A DNA stretch of 64,000 nucleotides, taken from NCBI RefSeq assembly GCF_020711235.1, contig NZ_JAJFAV010000001.1, forward strand, positions 248,001 through 312,000, in the 5' to 3' direction. This stretch comes from Hymenobacter sp. 15J16-1T3B. GTDB taxonomy: Bacteria; Bacteroidota; Bacteroidia; Cytophagales; Hymenobacteraceae. Numbering within the stretch: the stretch's first letter is position 1; every line of letters begins with the position of its first letter. A program made the translations under genes and the position numbers. Of this stretch, positions 52,481-61,108 are shown one piece after another. The notes below the pieces were generated by a model that searched no databases, was not told the DNA's origin, and saw nothing but the letters and a program-made list of their open reading frames with translations.

Positions 52481-53404
52481 TTACGCTACCGGCTCGGCGG
52501 CGGTAGCCTGGTGGAAGGCGGGCGCAAACGTCTGGGCGGCAAACTCCTCCAGCGTCGTGGCAGTAGTATTGCCGGCGGTGCGTACCTCGTGCACCATAGC
52601 CGTTTCCTCGTTCAGCGTGCGCGACATTTCCACATACAGCCCGGCCATCGACTCGGACAGCCCGGCCGCCACCATGCCCTGCTGCGCCTGCTCGTAGGCA
52701 AAGGGCACGTAGGGCAGCTCGGGCCGCCCGATGGCCGCCCCCAGCACGGCGGTGGCTTCCTGCATGGAGTAAGCGCGGGGGCCGAGCAGCAGTTGCTCGC
52801 GGTGGCCGGCGGGTAGGGCGGGGCCGTCGAGCAGGGCCGCGGCATAGGCGGCAATGTCCTGGGTGGCAATCATGGGAAACGCCAGGTCGGGCCGGATGGC
52901 CGAGCCGGCAATGCCCATGCCCTGAATCAGGCCGATGTTGGCCAGCAGGTTTTCCATGAAATAAGCCGGGCGCAGGTGCACCACGTGCAGCCCCTCGATG
53001 GCGTTGAGGCGCTGCTCCTGGCGGTGCACGCTCACGATGGGTCCGGTGCCGCGGGGTTGGTCGGCGGCGATGCTGCTCAGGTTCACCACCTGCCGCAGCC
53101 CGGAGGCTTGCACGGCCCGGGCAATGGCTTCGCCCAGCTCGTCTTGGGCGGCCAGCACGTCGGGGGCCGAGGTGTTGGGCGGCAGCATGAGGAAGGCCGC
53201 GTCGGCGCCGCGCAGCACCTCGGTGAGGAAGGCCACGTCGCCGAGTTGCCCGGGGCGCACGGTGGCGCCCGCTTGCCGCAGCGCCTCGAGGGAGGCGGCC
53301 GTGCGGGCCACGGCCGTTACGCGGTGGCCGCGGCGTAGCAGTTCTTGCGCAAGGCGGCCGCCGATGTGGCCGCTGGCGCCGGTAACAACGATGTTCTTTG
53401 CCAT
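52481..53404 (-). CDS. NmrA-like NAD(P)-binding reductase
   Basis: A 307-residue atypical short-chain dehydrogenase of the NmrA/azoreductase-like group. The dinucleotide motif is IVVTGASGHIGGRLA (TGxxGxxG), with ARTAASLEALRQAG for the NADP ribose region. Later are VVNLSSIAADQ, LRPAYFMENLL and LLGPRAYSMQEATAVL. It lacks a strict YxxxK pair. Proteins of this type are NADPH-dependent reductases or redox sensors. It is divergent from an HxlR regulator with a palindrome between, the classical set-up of a redox- or quinone-inducible pair (YodB/HypR-like), so it is probably the regulated target. Confidence 0.88.
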   Translation of the reverse strand: MAKNIVVTGASGHIGGRLAQELLRRGHRVTAVARTAASLEALRQAGATVRPGQLGDVAFLTEVLRGADAAFLMLPPNTSAPDVLAAQDELGEAIARAVQASGLRQVVNLSSIAADQPRGTGPIVSVHRQEQRLNAIEGLHVVHLRPAYFMENLLANIGLIQGMGIAGSAIRPDLAFPMIATQDIAAYAAALLDGPALPAGHREQLLLGPRAYSMQEATAVLGAAIGRPELPYVPFAYEQAQQGMVAAGLSESMAGLYVEMSRTLNEETAMVHEVRTAGNTTATTLEEFAAQTFAPAFHQATAAEPVA

Positions 53405-53479
53405 GATGGTAAGCAGGTTAGCTTGAAGTCCGATGAATGCCCGGCCGCTGGGCCGGTTGACGCTTCAAAGGAAGAGGCT

Positions 53480-53487
53480 TACCTTCG
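53480..53487 (+). promoter_or_regulatory. Putative -7 box of the HxlR gene
   Basis: TACCTTCG, near the TAnnTTTG consensus, sits about 80 bases before the HxlR ATG. The operator palindrome lies just downstream of the expected transcription start, where bound repressor would block it. Confidence 0.35.
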
Positions 53488-53506
53488 CTTTAGGCAAGTA
53501 CCGACT

Positions 53507-53529
53507 AAAAAGTAGGCTACCTACTTTTT
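53507..53529. promoter_or_regulatory. 23-bp palindromic operator of the HxlR regulator
   Basis: AAAAAGTAGG, a CTA centre, and the exact complement CCTACTTTTT form a perfect palindrome. It lies 37 bases before the HxlR start and 103 bases from the divergent NmrA start. HxlR/MarR-like dimers bind such TAC-type palindromes, so autoregulation and control of the NmrA gene are likely. Confidence 0.75.
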
Positions 53530-53565
53530 TGAAAGAATTGCTGATAATCAAGCAGAATAAATTTT

Positions 53566-53964
53566 ATGGAAAAGCTCACCAAGCAACAGCAAGCCGAGGC
53601 CGAATGGCAACTTTGCCCCCTGCCCGCCCCGCCCAACGCCTTCTGCCCCGTGCGCACCACCCTCAACGTGCTCGGCGGCAAGTGGAAACTGCTCGTCCTC
53701 TCCTACCTGCTCGACGGCCCGCGCCGCTACGGGGAGCTGAAGCGCCTGATGCCGGAAATCACCGAGAAAATGCTCATTCAGGAGCTGCGGGAGCTGGAGC
53801 TCGACGCCATTGTGACGCGCACGGTATACCAACAGGTGCCGCCCAAAGTCGAGTACCACCTCACCGAGCACGGCCGGCGCATTCAGCCCTTGTTTACCGA
53901 GCTTATCGGCTGGGGCCAGGGCTACCTGCAGCGCGAGCGGACGGGCGCACCGGTTGCATCGTAG
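53566..53964 (+). CDS. HxlR-family transcriptional regulator
   Basis: A 132-residue winged-helix regulator. The HxlR core is FCPVRTTLNVLGGKWKLLVLSYLLDGPRRYGELKRLMPEITEKMLIQELRELELD, followed by the wing VPPKVEYHLTEHGR. The conserved N-terminal Cys (in FCPV) is the redox-sensing residue in YodB-type members; another Cys precedes it (QLCPL). It is probably a repressor of itself and the divergent NmrA-like gene, released by quinones, aldehydes or oxidants. Confidence 0.94.
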   Translation: MEKLTKQQQAEAEWQLCPLPAPPNAFCPVRTTLNVLGGKWKLLVLSYLLDGPRRYGELKRLMPEITEKMLIQELRELELDAIVTRTVYQQVPPKVEYHLTEHGRRIQPLFTELIGWGQGYLQRERTGAPVAS

Positions 53965-54080
53965 GGCCCAGTCCGGGCCCGGCAAGGCTGTGGGCAGAGG
54001 ATTTCGCTTGAACGGCCCAGGCAACGGGTGGCAGTGTCTGAACATCTGCTACCTTGAATACTCCATTCAACCCCTTGCCT

Positions 54081-54824
54081 ATGAAAACGCCCCGCCTCCC
54101 CCACTTAGCCTGCCTGCTGGTGCTGCTGGCCCCCGCCACCGCCTTCCGCCCCGCGGCCCCCGTCACTGCCGTCACCGCTAGCTCCGCCGCCGATGCCCGC
54201 GAAGTCCGCACTGTGGCCCCGTTCACCCGCCTGACGCTGGCGGGCTCCATGGAGGTTATCGTCACGCAGGGCAGCGCGCAGAAAGTGGAGGTGGTCGGCC
54301 TGGCCGAAGACCTCAAGGAAGTGGAAACCACCGTCGACAAAGGTCGTTTGCGCATCGGCACCGTGCAGCATAGCGGCATCAACTGGCGCAATTTCAAAGG
54401 CCCGGTGAAGGTCTACGTGACCGTGACGACGCTAGAAGGCCTGAGCGTAAGCGGCTCGGGCAACCTGCATGCCGAAAGCCCCCTGACCGGCAAGGCCATG
54501 ACGGTCGGCGTCAGCGGCTCGGGCCAGCTGCGGGCAGCCTTGCAGGCCGAATCGGTGGAAGCCAGCGTGAGCGGCTCGGGCCAAATGCGCCTGAGCGGCA
54601 GCTCCCGCGCATTGTCGGCCGCCGTGAGCGGCTCGGGGCGCATCGAAGCCCAGGAGTTGAAGGCGAGTACCGCCGAGGCGCGCATCAGCGGCTCGGGCGT
54701 CTGCCGCCTAAACGTCGCCGAAACCCTCGACGCGCACATCAGCGGCTCGGGCAACGTTTATTACGTCGGCGCGCCGCGCGTGACCAGCCACGTCTCGGGC
54801 AGCGGGCGCGTGAGCAAGGGCTAG
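54081..54824 (+). CDS. DUF2807 (putative auto-transporter adhesin head GIN) protein
   Basis: A 247-residue exported protein with a signal peptide (about 1-23). The DUF2807 domain is a right-handed beta-solenoid: TRLTLAGSMEVIVTQGSAQKVEVVG, then turns repeating VSGSGQ, VSGSGR, ISGSGV, ISGSGN and VSGSGR about every 20-25 residues. Such proteins are common in Bacteroidota and look like surface or periplasmic structural proteins; the adhesin label is from the domain family. The start at 54081 is set by the signal. TACCTTGA at 54050-54057 may be its -7 box. Confidence 0.92.
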   Translation: MKTPRLPHLACLLVLLAPATAFRPAAPVTAVTASSAADAREVRTVAPFTRLTLAGSMEVIVTQGSAQKVEVVGLAEDLKEVETTVDKGRLRIGTVQHSGINWRNFKGPVKVYVTVTTLEGLSVSGSGNLHAESPLTGKAMTVGVSGSGQLRAALQAESVEASVSGSGQMRLSGSSRALSAAVSGSGRIEAQELKASTAEARISGSGVCRLNVAETLDAHISGSGNVYYVGAPRVTSHVSGSGRVSKG

Positions 54825-54851
54825 GCGCCTCCTGGTCGTATTGCCCATGTA

Positions 54852-54898
54852 TAGCCGAACGGCCCGCCCCGCAGCATGCGGGGCGGGCCGTTCGGCTA
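54852..54898. terminator. 22-bp perfect hairpin between convergent genes
   Basis: The arms 54852-54873 and 54877-54898 are exact complements (core GCCGAACGGCCCGCC), 27 bases past the DUF2807 stop and 15 before the stop of the PA14 gene. It is likely bidirectional. Confidence 0.85.
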
Positions 54899-54913
54899 GT
54901 GCGCGCCAGCGCG

Positions 54914-57808
54914 TTATTGCAGCAGCACTTTGGTGACGCTGCTGCCGGCCGGCGTGGTTAGGCGCAGCTGGTACACGCCGCGGGGCAGGCCCGTCGTCAC
55001 CATCAGCTGCTCCTGCACGCCCGGCAGCAGCTCCTGCCGCAGCAGCACGCGCCCGCTCAGGTCCAGCAGTTCCAGCCGGGCGTCGGCCGGGGCGGGTTGC
55101 TGCAGCTTGAGCGCGAAGCGGCCGTCGTTGGGGTTCGGGTACACGCGCAGAGCCAAGTTGCTGCCGGCCGCGGCGCGCGTCACGGCCACGGCGTCGCTCA
55201 CGGTGGAAGTTCCGTCGAAGTCGATTTGACGCAGACGGTAGTAGCTCAGGCCCGGCAGGGGCTGGGCGTCGAGGTGGCGGTAGCTGCGGCGGGTGCTGCT
55301 GTTGGCGGCCCCGGCCACGCGCGCCACGCTGCGGAAGCTGCGCCCGTCGGCCGAGCGCTCCAGCTCAAAGAACTGGTTGTTGATTTCCTGGGCCGTTTCC
55401 CAACTTAGCTCCACCTGCTCGCCCACCGGGCGGGCCCGAAAGTCCACGAGCGAAATGGGCAGGGGGCCGCGCGCCGCCTGCAGAGCCGAACAAAACGACG
55501 TGCTGCTCACCAGTTGGCGCGTCAGGCCGGCGTCGGCGCTTTCCCACTCCAGCTGCAGCACGTTGCCGCCGTTGAACTCGCCGTAGTGCACCAGCAAGTT
55601 GTGCAAGCCCGCCGTGAGGTACACCGTGGCGCTGACGGTGCGCGGCGGGTGGCCGGTTCCGTTGTCGATGAGGGCCCCGGCCAGCGTGGGCGGCGAGGCC
55701 AAGGCCGCGTCGTCGAGCCAGAGGTAGGAAGCGTCGTCGGAGGTCAGGTAGAAGGTGTAGTTGCCGGCCGCCGGGGCGTAGAGGCTGCCGCGGAACCGGG
55801 CGCTGAAGTCGTCCGGGTTTTCATTGGAGCCCTGGGCGGGCGGGGCCACGTCGCCCCAGCTGCCCACGGCCCCAAAGTTCAGCTGCGGGTCGATGCGGGA
55901 AAAGGCCGGCGCAGTGCGGTTGAAAAAGCCCTGGTTGTTCGGCAAGTCGTCGAAATACCCCGCATAGTATTCCCCAAACAGGCCCGCCGACACCAGACTT
56001 CCGCTCGGGTCGTTGCCGCTGCAGCCCCCGGGCGGCGCCGGCGTCACCACGAAGGCAAAGGCCAGCGGCTGCTCCAGCGCCCCTTCGGCGTTGTACACGG
56101 CCACGGCCGCGTTGTACTGCCCCTGCGGCACGGAGGCCGCGGCCGTGAGCACGCCGGTCGTGGCGTTGATGCTGATGCCCGCCGGTAGTTTGGCGTCGTT
56201 CAGCAACGCAAAGCCTTGCACCGGCAGCGGGCTGCTCACGCTGGGCACGGGCGACGATGCGGCCCGCCCGCCGACGGTGGAAGTGCTGCCCGGGGCATAG
56301 CTCAGCAACGTGGGCGGATGGCGCAGCGGCTGCACCACGCTGCAAAGCGCCGCGGCCGGCACCGGCTGCCGCGTAATGCCCGCGGCGGCGCTGGCCCACT
56401 CCAGCATCAGCACGTTGCCGCCGCCGCTTTCCCCGTAGTGAATCAGCACGTTGTGCAGTCCGGCCGTCAAGAACACCGTCACCGAATCGGTTTCGGCAGC
56501 GTGCAGGCCGCCGTTGTCGATGGTGGCGTGGCTGGTCTGAGTCGGCGCTTCCAGGGCGGCGTTGTCGAGCCAGAGGTAGGAGGCGTCGTCGGAGGTCAGG
56601 TAGAAGGTGTAGCTGCCGGTGAGGGGCACGTACAGGCTGCCGCGCAACCGCACGCTGAAGTCGTCGGGGTCGGAAGCCAGGCCCCCGGCCGGCGGCACGA
56701 TGTTGCCCCAGCTGGGCGTGTTGGTGAAGTTCACCAGCGCGTCGATGCGCAACAGAGCAGGCGCGTTGTTGAGGAAGAAGTCGTGGTCACTGCCGAAGAA
56801 ACCGGCGTAATACTCCGCGTACAGCCCGCGCGCCGGGGCCGCCCCGCCGGGGTCAGTGCCGGCGCACCCCGAGGGCGGCGGCGGGGTTATATCAAAGGTG
56901 AAAACGTTGCCGAAGGAGCTGGTACCGCTGGCGTTGGTCAGCGCCACGCTCACCGCGTACACGCCGCTGGGCACCGTGGCCGCGGCCGTGAGCACGCCGG
57001 TCGTGGCGTTGATGCTGATGCCCGCCGGCAGACTGGCCGCGTTGGCCACGGCAAACGCGGTAATGGGCTGGCCGCCGTTGTTGACCACGGGCAGGCCCGA
57101 ACTCACGGCCGAACCCGCCGCGATGCTGGCCGAGGCAGGCGCGTAGCTGATGCCCTGGGGCACTTGCACCACGTTCTGCACGGCCGAGCACAGGGCCGAG
57201 CTGGGCACGATTTGGCGCGTGATGCCCGCGTCGGCGCTTTCCCACTCCCAGGTCAGGTCGTTGCCGTAGAGGTCTTCGCCGTAGTGAATCAGCACGCTGT
57301 GCAAGCCCGCCGTCAAGAACACGGTGGCGCTGCGCTCAATCGTGCCGTGGCCCCCGCCGTTGTCGATGAGGGCGGCGGCCGATTGGGCGGGCAGGGCCTG
57401 GGCCGCCGCGTCGAGCCAGAGGTAGGAGGCGTCGTCGGAGGAGAGATAGAAGGTGTAGTTGCCGGCCACGGGCGCGTAGAGGCTGCCGCGGTAGCGGGCA
57501 CTGAATTGCTGCGGGTCCGCTGCTATGCCCCCGGCCGGCGGCGCGATGTTGCCCCAGCTGTCGGTGGTCGGAAAGTTCAGCTGCGCGTCGATGCGCGTCA
57601 GGCCCGGGGCGTTGGAGGTAAAAAAGGATTGGTCGTCGTTGAAATAGCCGGCGTAATATTCGGCGTAAAGCCCATTGGTGGCGGGGTTTCCCCCGGGGTC
57701 GGGTCGGGTGCATCCGGTGGGTTGGGCCCAGCTCCTCAGTTGCGTGGCAAACAAGAGAGGAAACAGGAGCCAGCCGCCTCGGCGCATGAGCAGCAAGAAG
57801 TGCTTCAT
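54914..57808 (-). CDS. Three-PA14-domain surface protein with T9SS sorting domain
   Basis: A 964-residue secreted protein. After a signal peptide (about 1-28) come three PA14-like units, each with LYAEYYAGYF-type start, NFPTTDSWGNIAPPAGG and YTFYLSSDDASYLWLD; they begin near residues 45, 325 and 610. Two putative Ig-like segments with LPAGISINATTGVLTAA separate them, repeated almost word for word. A fibronectin-like stretch (VDFRARPVGEQVELSWETAQ) and a T9SS type A sorting domain (LRVYPNPNDGRFALKLQQ...GVYQLRLTTPAG) end the protein. PA14 domains often bind carbohydrates; a surface adhesive or glycan-binding role is likely. The start at 57808 begins the signal. Confidence 0.93.
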   Translation of the reverse strand: MKHFLLLMRRGGWLLFPLLFATQLRSWAQPTGCTRPDPGGNPATNGLYAEYYAGYFNDDQSFFTSNAPGLTRIDAQLNFPTTDSWGNIAPPAGGIAADPQQFSARYRGSLYAPVAGNYTFYLSSDDASYLWLDAAAQALPAQSAAALIDNGGGHGTIERSATVFLTAGLHSVLIHYGEDLYGNDLTWEWESADAGITRQIVPSSALCSAVQNVVQVPQGISYAPASASIAAGSAVSSGLPVVNNGGQPITAFAVANAASLPAGISINATTGVLTAAATVPSGVYAVSVALTNASGTSSFGNVFTFDITPPPPSGCAGTDPGGAAPARGLYAEYYAGFFGSDHDFFLNNAPALLRIDALVNFTNTPSWGNIVPPAGGLASDPDDFSVRLRGSLYVPLTGSYTFYLTSDDASYLWLDNAALEAPTQTSHATIDNGGLHAAETDSVTVFLTAGLHNVLIHYGESGGGNVLMLEWASAAAGITRQPVPAAALCSVVQPLRHPPTLLSYAPGSTSTVGGRAASSPVPSVSSPLPVQGFALLNDAKLPAGISINATTGVLTAAASVPQGQYNAAVAVYNAEGALEQPLAFAFVVTPAPPGGCSGNDPSGSLVSAGLFGEYYAGYFDDLPNNQGFFNRTAPAFSRIDPQLNFGAVGSWGDVAPPAQGSNENPDDFSARFRGSLYAPAAGNYTFYLTSDDASYLWLDDAALASPPTLAGALIDNGTGHPPRTVSATVYLTAGLHNLLVHYGEFNGGNVLQLEWESADAGLTRQLVSSTSFCSALQAARGPLPISLVDFRARPVGEQVELSWETAQEINNQFFELERSADGRSFRSVARVAGAANSSTRRSYRHLDAQPLPGLSYYRLRQIDFDGTSTVSDAVAVTRAAAGSNLALRVYPNPNDGRFALKLQQPAPADARLELLDLSGRVLLRQELLPGVQEQLMVTTGLPRGVYQLRLTTPAGSSVTKVLLQ

Positions 57809-58150
57809 AGCCAATCAGCGTTATGGTGGAATGGTGGGAAATGGCATTGGCAACGGCTATTGAATATACTCTATCCAAGTCTTTATTGAATGTTATTTAT
57901 AAAACTATTTTCTGAAAAGTGAACTTCCCCATGGAATTACACAAAATCAGACAAGCTTGGGGGCCTTTTAATGTCCCAAATCAGCGCCGCATATCCTGCC
58001 CGGCGCGGCCCGGCACCTACCCATACACGCACCCGCGCCGCGGGCCCGGCTGCACGATGTGCAATTGGGGCCCGCGGCGCGGGTAGAGGTTTTGGCGTTG
58101 GGATGCTTTAACCCCAAAAATGGTATTGTGCTGCGCCGGGCTGCGGCGAG
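57809..58150. other. 342-base gap: AT-rich promoter area and a GC-rich hairpin
   Basis: 57830-57960 is AT-rich and probably holds the promoter of the PA14 gene; TATATTCA read on the minus strand near 57860 is a weak -7 candidate. A 17-bp perfect stem (58031-58047 with 58068-58084, core CCGCGCCGCGGGCCC) lies 67 bases past the stop of the gene at 58151 and may be its terminator. No gene is seen. Confidence 0.5.
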
Positions 58151-58708
58151 CTAGTTGCCAAACAGCCCGCCGGATTTGGATTTCGTCTTGCTTTTGCGCC
58201 GCTCCTTGTCTTTGTCACCGTCGAAGAGCCCGCCCATGAACGGCTTTTTCTTCTCCTTGATCAGCACGTAGCGCACCGACACGGCCGTGGGGAAGCGAAA
58301 CCACTCGTCGTTGTTCAGCTCCACGCTGGGCTTGAAGTCGACGCTGAGCTGAAACGGCACGATGGGTAGCTTCCACTCGGCCCCGATCATGCCATCAAAG
58401 CCGCCGACGGTGCCGTAGTCCTTGTGCCCGCCGGCGTGGGCCCCGGCCCCGAAATAGTAGTTGAGCGCCGGCCCGAGGATGTGAAAGTGCCGCTCGAGGA
58501 GCAGCGTGCCCGTCACCTCCCGGCTGCGGAACATGGCCAAGCCTTCCAGCGTGGTTTTCTCAAAAATGCGCTGCTGGGCCGTGAAGCCGTAGTTGCCGCT
58601 GCCCAAGCGCAAGCCCACGGCAGTACGGTATTTCTGGGCCGGGGCCGCGTGGGCCAGCAGGCAGGCCGCGGCGAGCAGCAACAAGGAACGGAAGCGAAAA
58701 GCGGGCAT
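58151..58708 (-). CDS. Exported outer-membrane beta-barrel-like protein with basic tail
   Basis: A 185-residue protein with a signal peptide (about 1-24, cleavage after APAQ). The body has amphipathic strands (TAVGLRLGSGNYGFTAQQRIF, LEGLAMFRSREVTGTLLLERHF, ALNYYFGAGAHAG, SVDFKPSVELN, TAVSVRYVL) typical of small outer-membrane barrels in Bacteroidota. The C-terminus is unusual: a Lys/Asp-rich low-complexity tail (DGDKDKERRKSKTKSKSGG). The start at 58708 is set by the signal. It is on the same strand as, and 100 bases downstream of, the metalloprotease-like gene. Confidence 0.72.
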   Translation of the reverse strand: MPAFRFRSLLLLAAACLLAHAAPAQKYRTAVGLRLGSGNYGFTAQQRIFEKTTLEGLAMFRSREVTGTLLLERHFHILGPALNYYFGAGAHAGGHKDYGTVGGFDGMIGAEWKLPIVPFQLSVDFKPSVELNNDEWFRFPTAVSVRYVLIKEKKKPFMGGLFDGDKDKERRKSKTKSKSGGLFGN

Positions 58709-58808
58709 GCGAGGAAAAGACGTAAAACAAAGCTCTAACGAGCCAGCCGCTGGCAAAGTACGGGCCAGTTGGGGTCCCGGCGCTGGTACGGCGTCCGGCC
58801 AGGCCCCG

Positions 58809-60932
58809 TTACTGCGTCCGCACGAAGGGCACGGTGCCGTGGCGGCTGCCGTCGTTCCAGCGCAGCAGGTACCAGCCGGCGCGCAGCGTGGGCAGCGCAA
58901 TGCTCAGCGTGTTGATGCCCGCCTGCGGCACCACCAGGCGCTTGCCCCCGTAATAGCGCCCCAGCGCGTCGAAGATGCGAACCTCCAGCGCGTTGGACGC
59001 CCCGGGGGCGCTGTACTCCAGGAACAGCAGCGGCTCATTGGCGGGGTTGGGGTACACCAGCAGCGGGGCGCCACCCTCGCGCACGCCCACCGGCGCGGCG
59101 GGCAGGCTCAGCCCGTTGCCGAGCTGCACCACCAAGCGGTAAAAACTAGTGCCGGCCAGCGGTTGGCTGTCGGTGTACGAATACGAGCCTGCGCTGCTGG
59201 CCGCGGTTTGCCCCAGGCGCGTCCAGGTGCGGGCGTCGGGGCTGCGCTCCACGCCGAAATTCACCACGCTGCACTCGTTGCGGGTGGTCCAGCTCAGGAG
59301 CACGCGTCCGTTCTGGCTCTGCGCGGCCAGCGGCCCGGTCAGCGGGGCCGGCTGCTCGGGCGCTGCGCCGCAGCTGGCCGGCGCCAGGCTGCGCAGCTGC
59401 GCGGCGTAGCCCCCGAGCACGTCGCGGTTGAAGTTGAGCTGCCGCGTGACTTGCCGCGCCCCGATGGCGTAGTGCATCACCAGCTGCGGCACGCCGGCCA
59501 CCACGGGCGCAATGACGTGGTTGAGCTGCTGGCCGTGGCCGAGTTCGTGCAGCGCCACGGTTTCGAAGTCGAACTGCGGGCCGGTGGGGACGCCGGGCCC
59601 GAACTGCCAGCTCACGTCGGCGTCGAACTGCATATCGATTTCCTTGACCCAGAAGCGGGTTCCACCGGCGGCGTCGCGGCAGCCCAGGTAGGTGCTGCTG
59701 GCGCGGCCCAGCACGTTGTCGGGCAGCTCGTTGCCCACAGCAAACTCCAGGGTATTGATGCCGTCGTTGCCGACACCGTGGCCGGTGCGGGCGCCGCCCA
59801 GCTCCCAGTTGATGGCCGTCTGGCAGCGCCAGCTGCTCAGCGCCCGCCCAAACGCCGCCAGCGCCGGGGCATTCTGGCTCATGGTTGGGTCGGGCTGGAA
59901 GGTGTAGCCGCCGGTGCCGTTCTGGTCGCTGTTGCCCGCGCGGTAGGTGATGCCGGAAGAAGTTTCCTGCACGTTGGTCAGCGCGTAGCGCACCGTAAAG
60001 GGCAGCAGCGCCGGGCTGGCGGCCAGCTGCTGGTCGGCCGTGACAACCCGGAACGTGCCGCTGCCGGCCGGGTCGGCGGTGGCGCTGAACGACGGCACCC
60101 GCACCTGCACGCGGGCGTCGGACCAGCTTACCACGTCGCGGGCGTTGACGCGGGTAAACGAGGCGCCTCCGTCGTCGGCGTTGCGGAACTCCACGCTGCC
60201 CGGGGCCGTGCCGAAGCCCGCGCCGCTGATGGTCAGCACCGAATCGGCCCCGGCCACGATGGCGCGCGGGCTGAAATCGGTGATGAGCGGGGCATCGACG
60301 CCGCGGGCGGCGGGGGGCTGCTGGCGGCGGGCCAATGCGGCTGCCAGGGCCGGGTTGGGCGTCAGCTCGCGCAGCGGCTGGCCGGTTAGGGCCGTCTGAG
60401 CACGGTAGAAGGCCGCATCGAGCAGCGGGTATTGGCGGAACGGCTCGGTGGCAGTTGCCGTCAAGGCGTCGTAGCGCACGAAGCCCTGGCGGCTGGCGTA
60501 GGCGGCCCAGGCACCGGGCTCGGCCACGCCCGGGAAGCGGGCCGGCGTCAGGAATAGCAGGCCCTGCTGGCCGGGCCGGAGGCGGAGCGTGTTGGTAAGC
60601 GTCTGCAGGGTGTCGCCCACCGCGCCGCCCTCGGTAAGCACGGTGAGCAGTTGATCGACCGGCCACTGCCCCTTCAGCAGCTTGTACACGCGCAGGGAGT
60701 GCGCCGTGTAGATGCGGCGGTGCGCGGCGTCCCAAAAGCTGCGTTGATTCAGTACTTCGGCTTCGACGACCAGAGCAGCCGCCTGGGCGCGCCGGGCTGG
60801 GTCGAGCGGCAGCAGCAGGCAGCGCGTTTCGTCGGCGGGCGCCGGGGCCTGGCCCGCGGCGGGCAACTGGCTGAGGGCGAGCAGCCCGGCTAGCAGGCCG
60901 GCTACGGGCTTGGGGGATAAGAATGCGGGCAT
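58809..60932 (-). CDS. Secreted zinc-metalloprotease-like protein with IPT/TIG and T9SS domains
   Basis: A 707-residue secreted protein. A signal peptide (1-28) is followed by a cystatin-like/adhesive N-terminal region (to about 210), an IPT/TIG domain (about 216-313: ITDFSPRAIVAGADSVLTISGAGFG), and a region with the zinc motif HELGHGQQLNH (462-472; HExxH plus a third His at the metzincin spacing, but Gln instead of the usual Gly at 469). A fibronectin-like part (GRVLLSWTTRNECSVVNFGVERS) and a T9SS sorting domain (LVYPNPANEPLLF, GWYLLRWNDGS) follow. It is probably a surface or secreted protease. The start at 60932 is set by the signal. Confidence 0.85.
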   Translation of the reverse strand: MPAFLSPKPVAGLLAGLLALSQLPAAGQAPAPADETRCLLLPLDPARRAQAAALVVEAEVLNQRSFWDAAHRRIYTAHSLRVYKLLKGQWPVDQLLTVLTEGGAVGDTLQTLTNTLRLRPGQQGLLFLTPARFPGVAEPGAWAAYASRQGFVRYDALTATATEPFRQYPLLDAAFYRAQTALTGQPLRELTPNPALAAALARRQQPPAARGVDAPLITDFSPRAIVAGADSVLTISGAGFGTAPGSVEFRNADDGGASFTRVNARDVVSWSDARVQVRVPSFSATADPAGSGTFRVVTADQQLAASPALLPFTVRYALTNVQETSSGITYRAGNSDQNGTGGYTFQPDPTMSQNAPALAAFGRALSSWRCQTAINWELGGARTGHGVGNDGINTLEFAVGNELPDNVLGRASSTYLGCRDAAGGTRFWVKEIDMQFDADVSWQFGPGVPTGPQFDFETVALHELGHGQQLNHVIAPVVAGVPQLVMHYAIGARQVTRQLNFNRDVLGGYAAQLRSLAPASCGAAPEQPAPLTGPLAAQSQNGRVLLSWTTRNECSVVNFGVERSPDARTWTRLGQTAASSAGSYSYTDSQPLAGTSFYRLVVQLGNGLSLPAAPVGVREGGAPLLVYPNPANEPLLFLEYSAPGASNALEVRIFDALGRYYGGKRLVVPQAGINTLSIALPTLRAGWYLLRWNDGSRHGTVPFVRTQ

Positions 60933-61108
60933 AGCAGCAGGTCGGCAAAGGCTGGAGCAACATACGAGATTTGGCGCGGCCGGGGCCGCCGGCGGGCCCT
61001 CGTGGTTGGGCGCGGCGGGCGGCAGCCACTGGCCCCTCACATAATCGGGTGAGGCGTGCAGCCCGACTCGGCCCGCGGTGCTCTTAGCCACAACTTCTAT
61101 TGTCTGCT

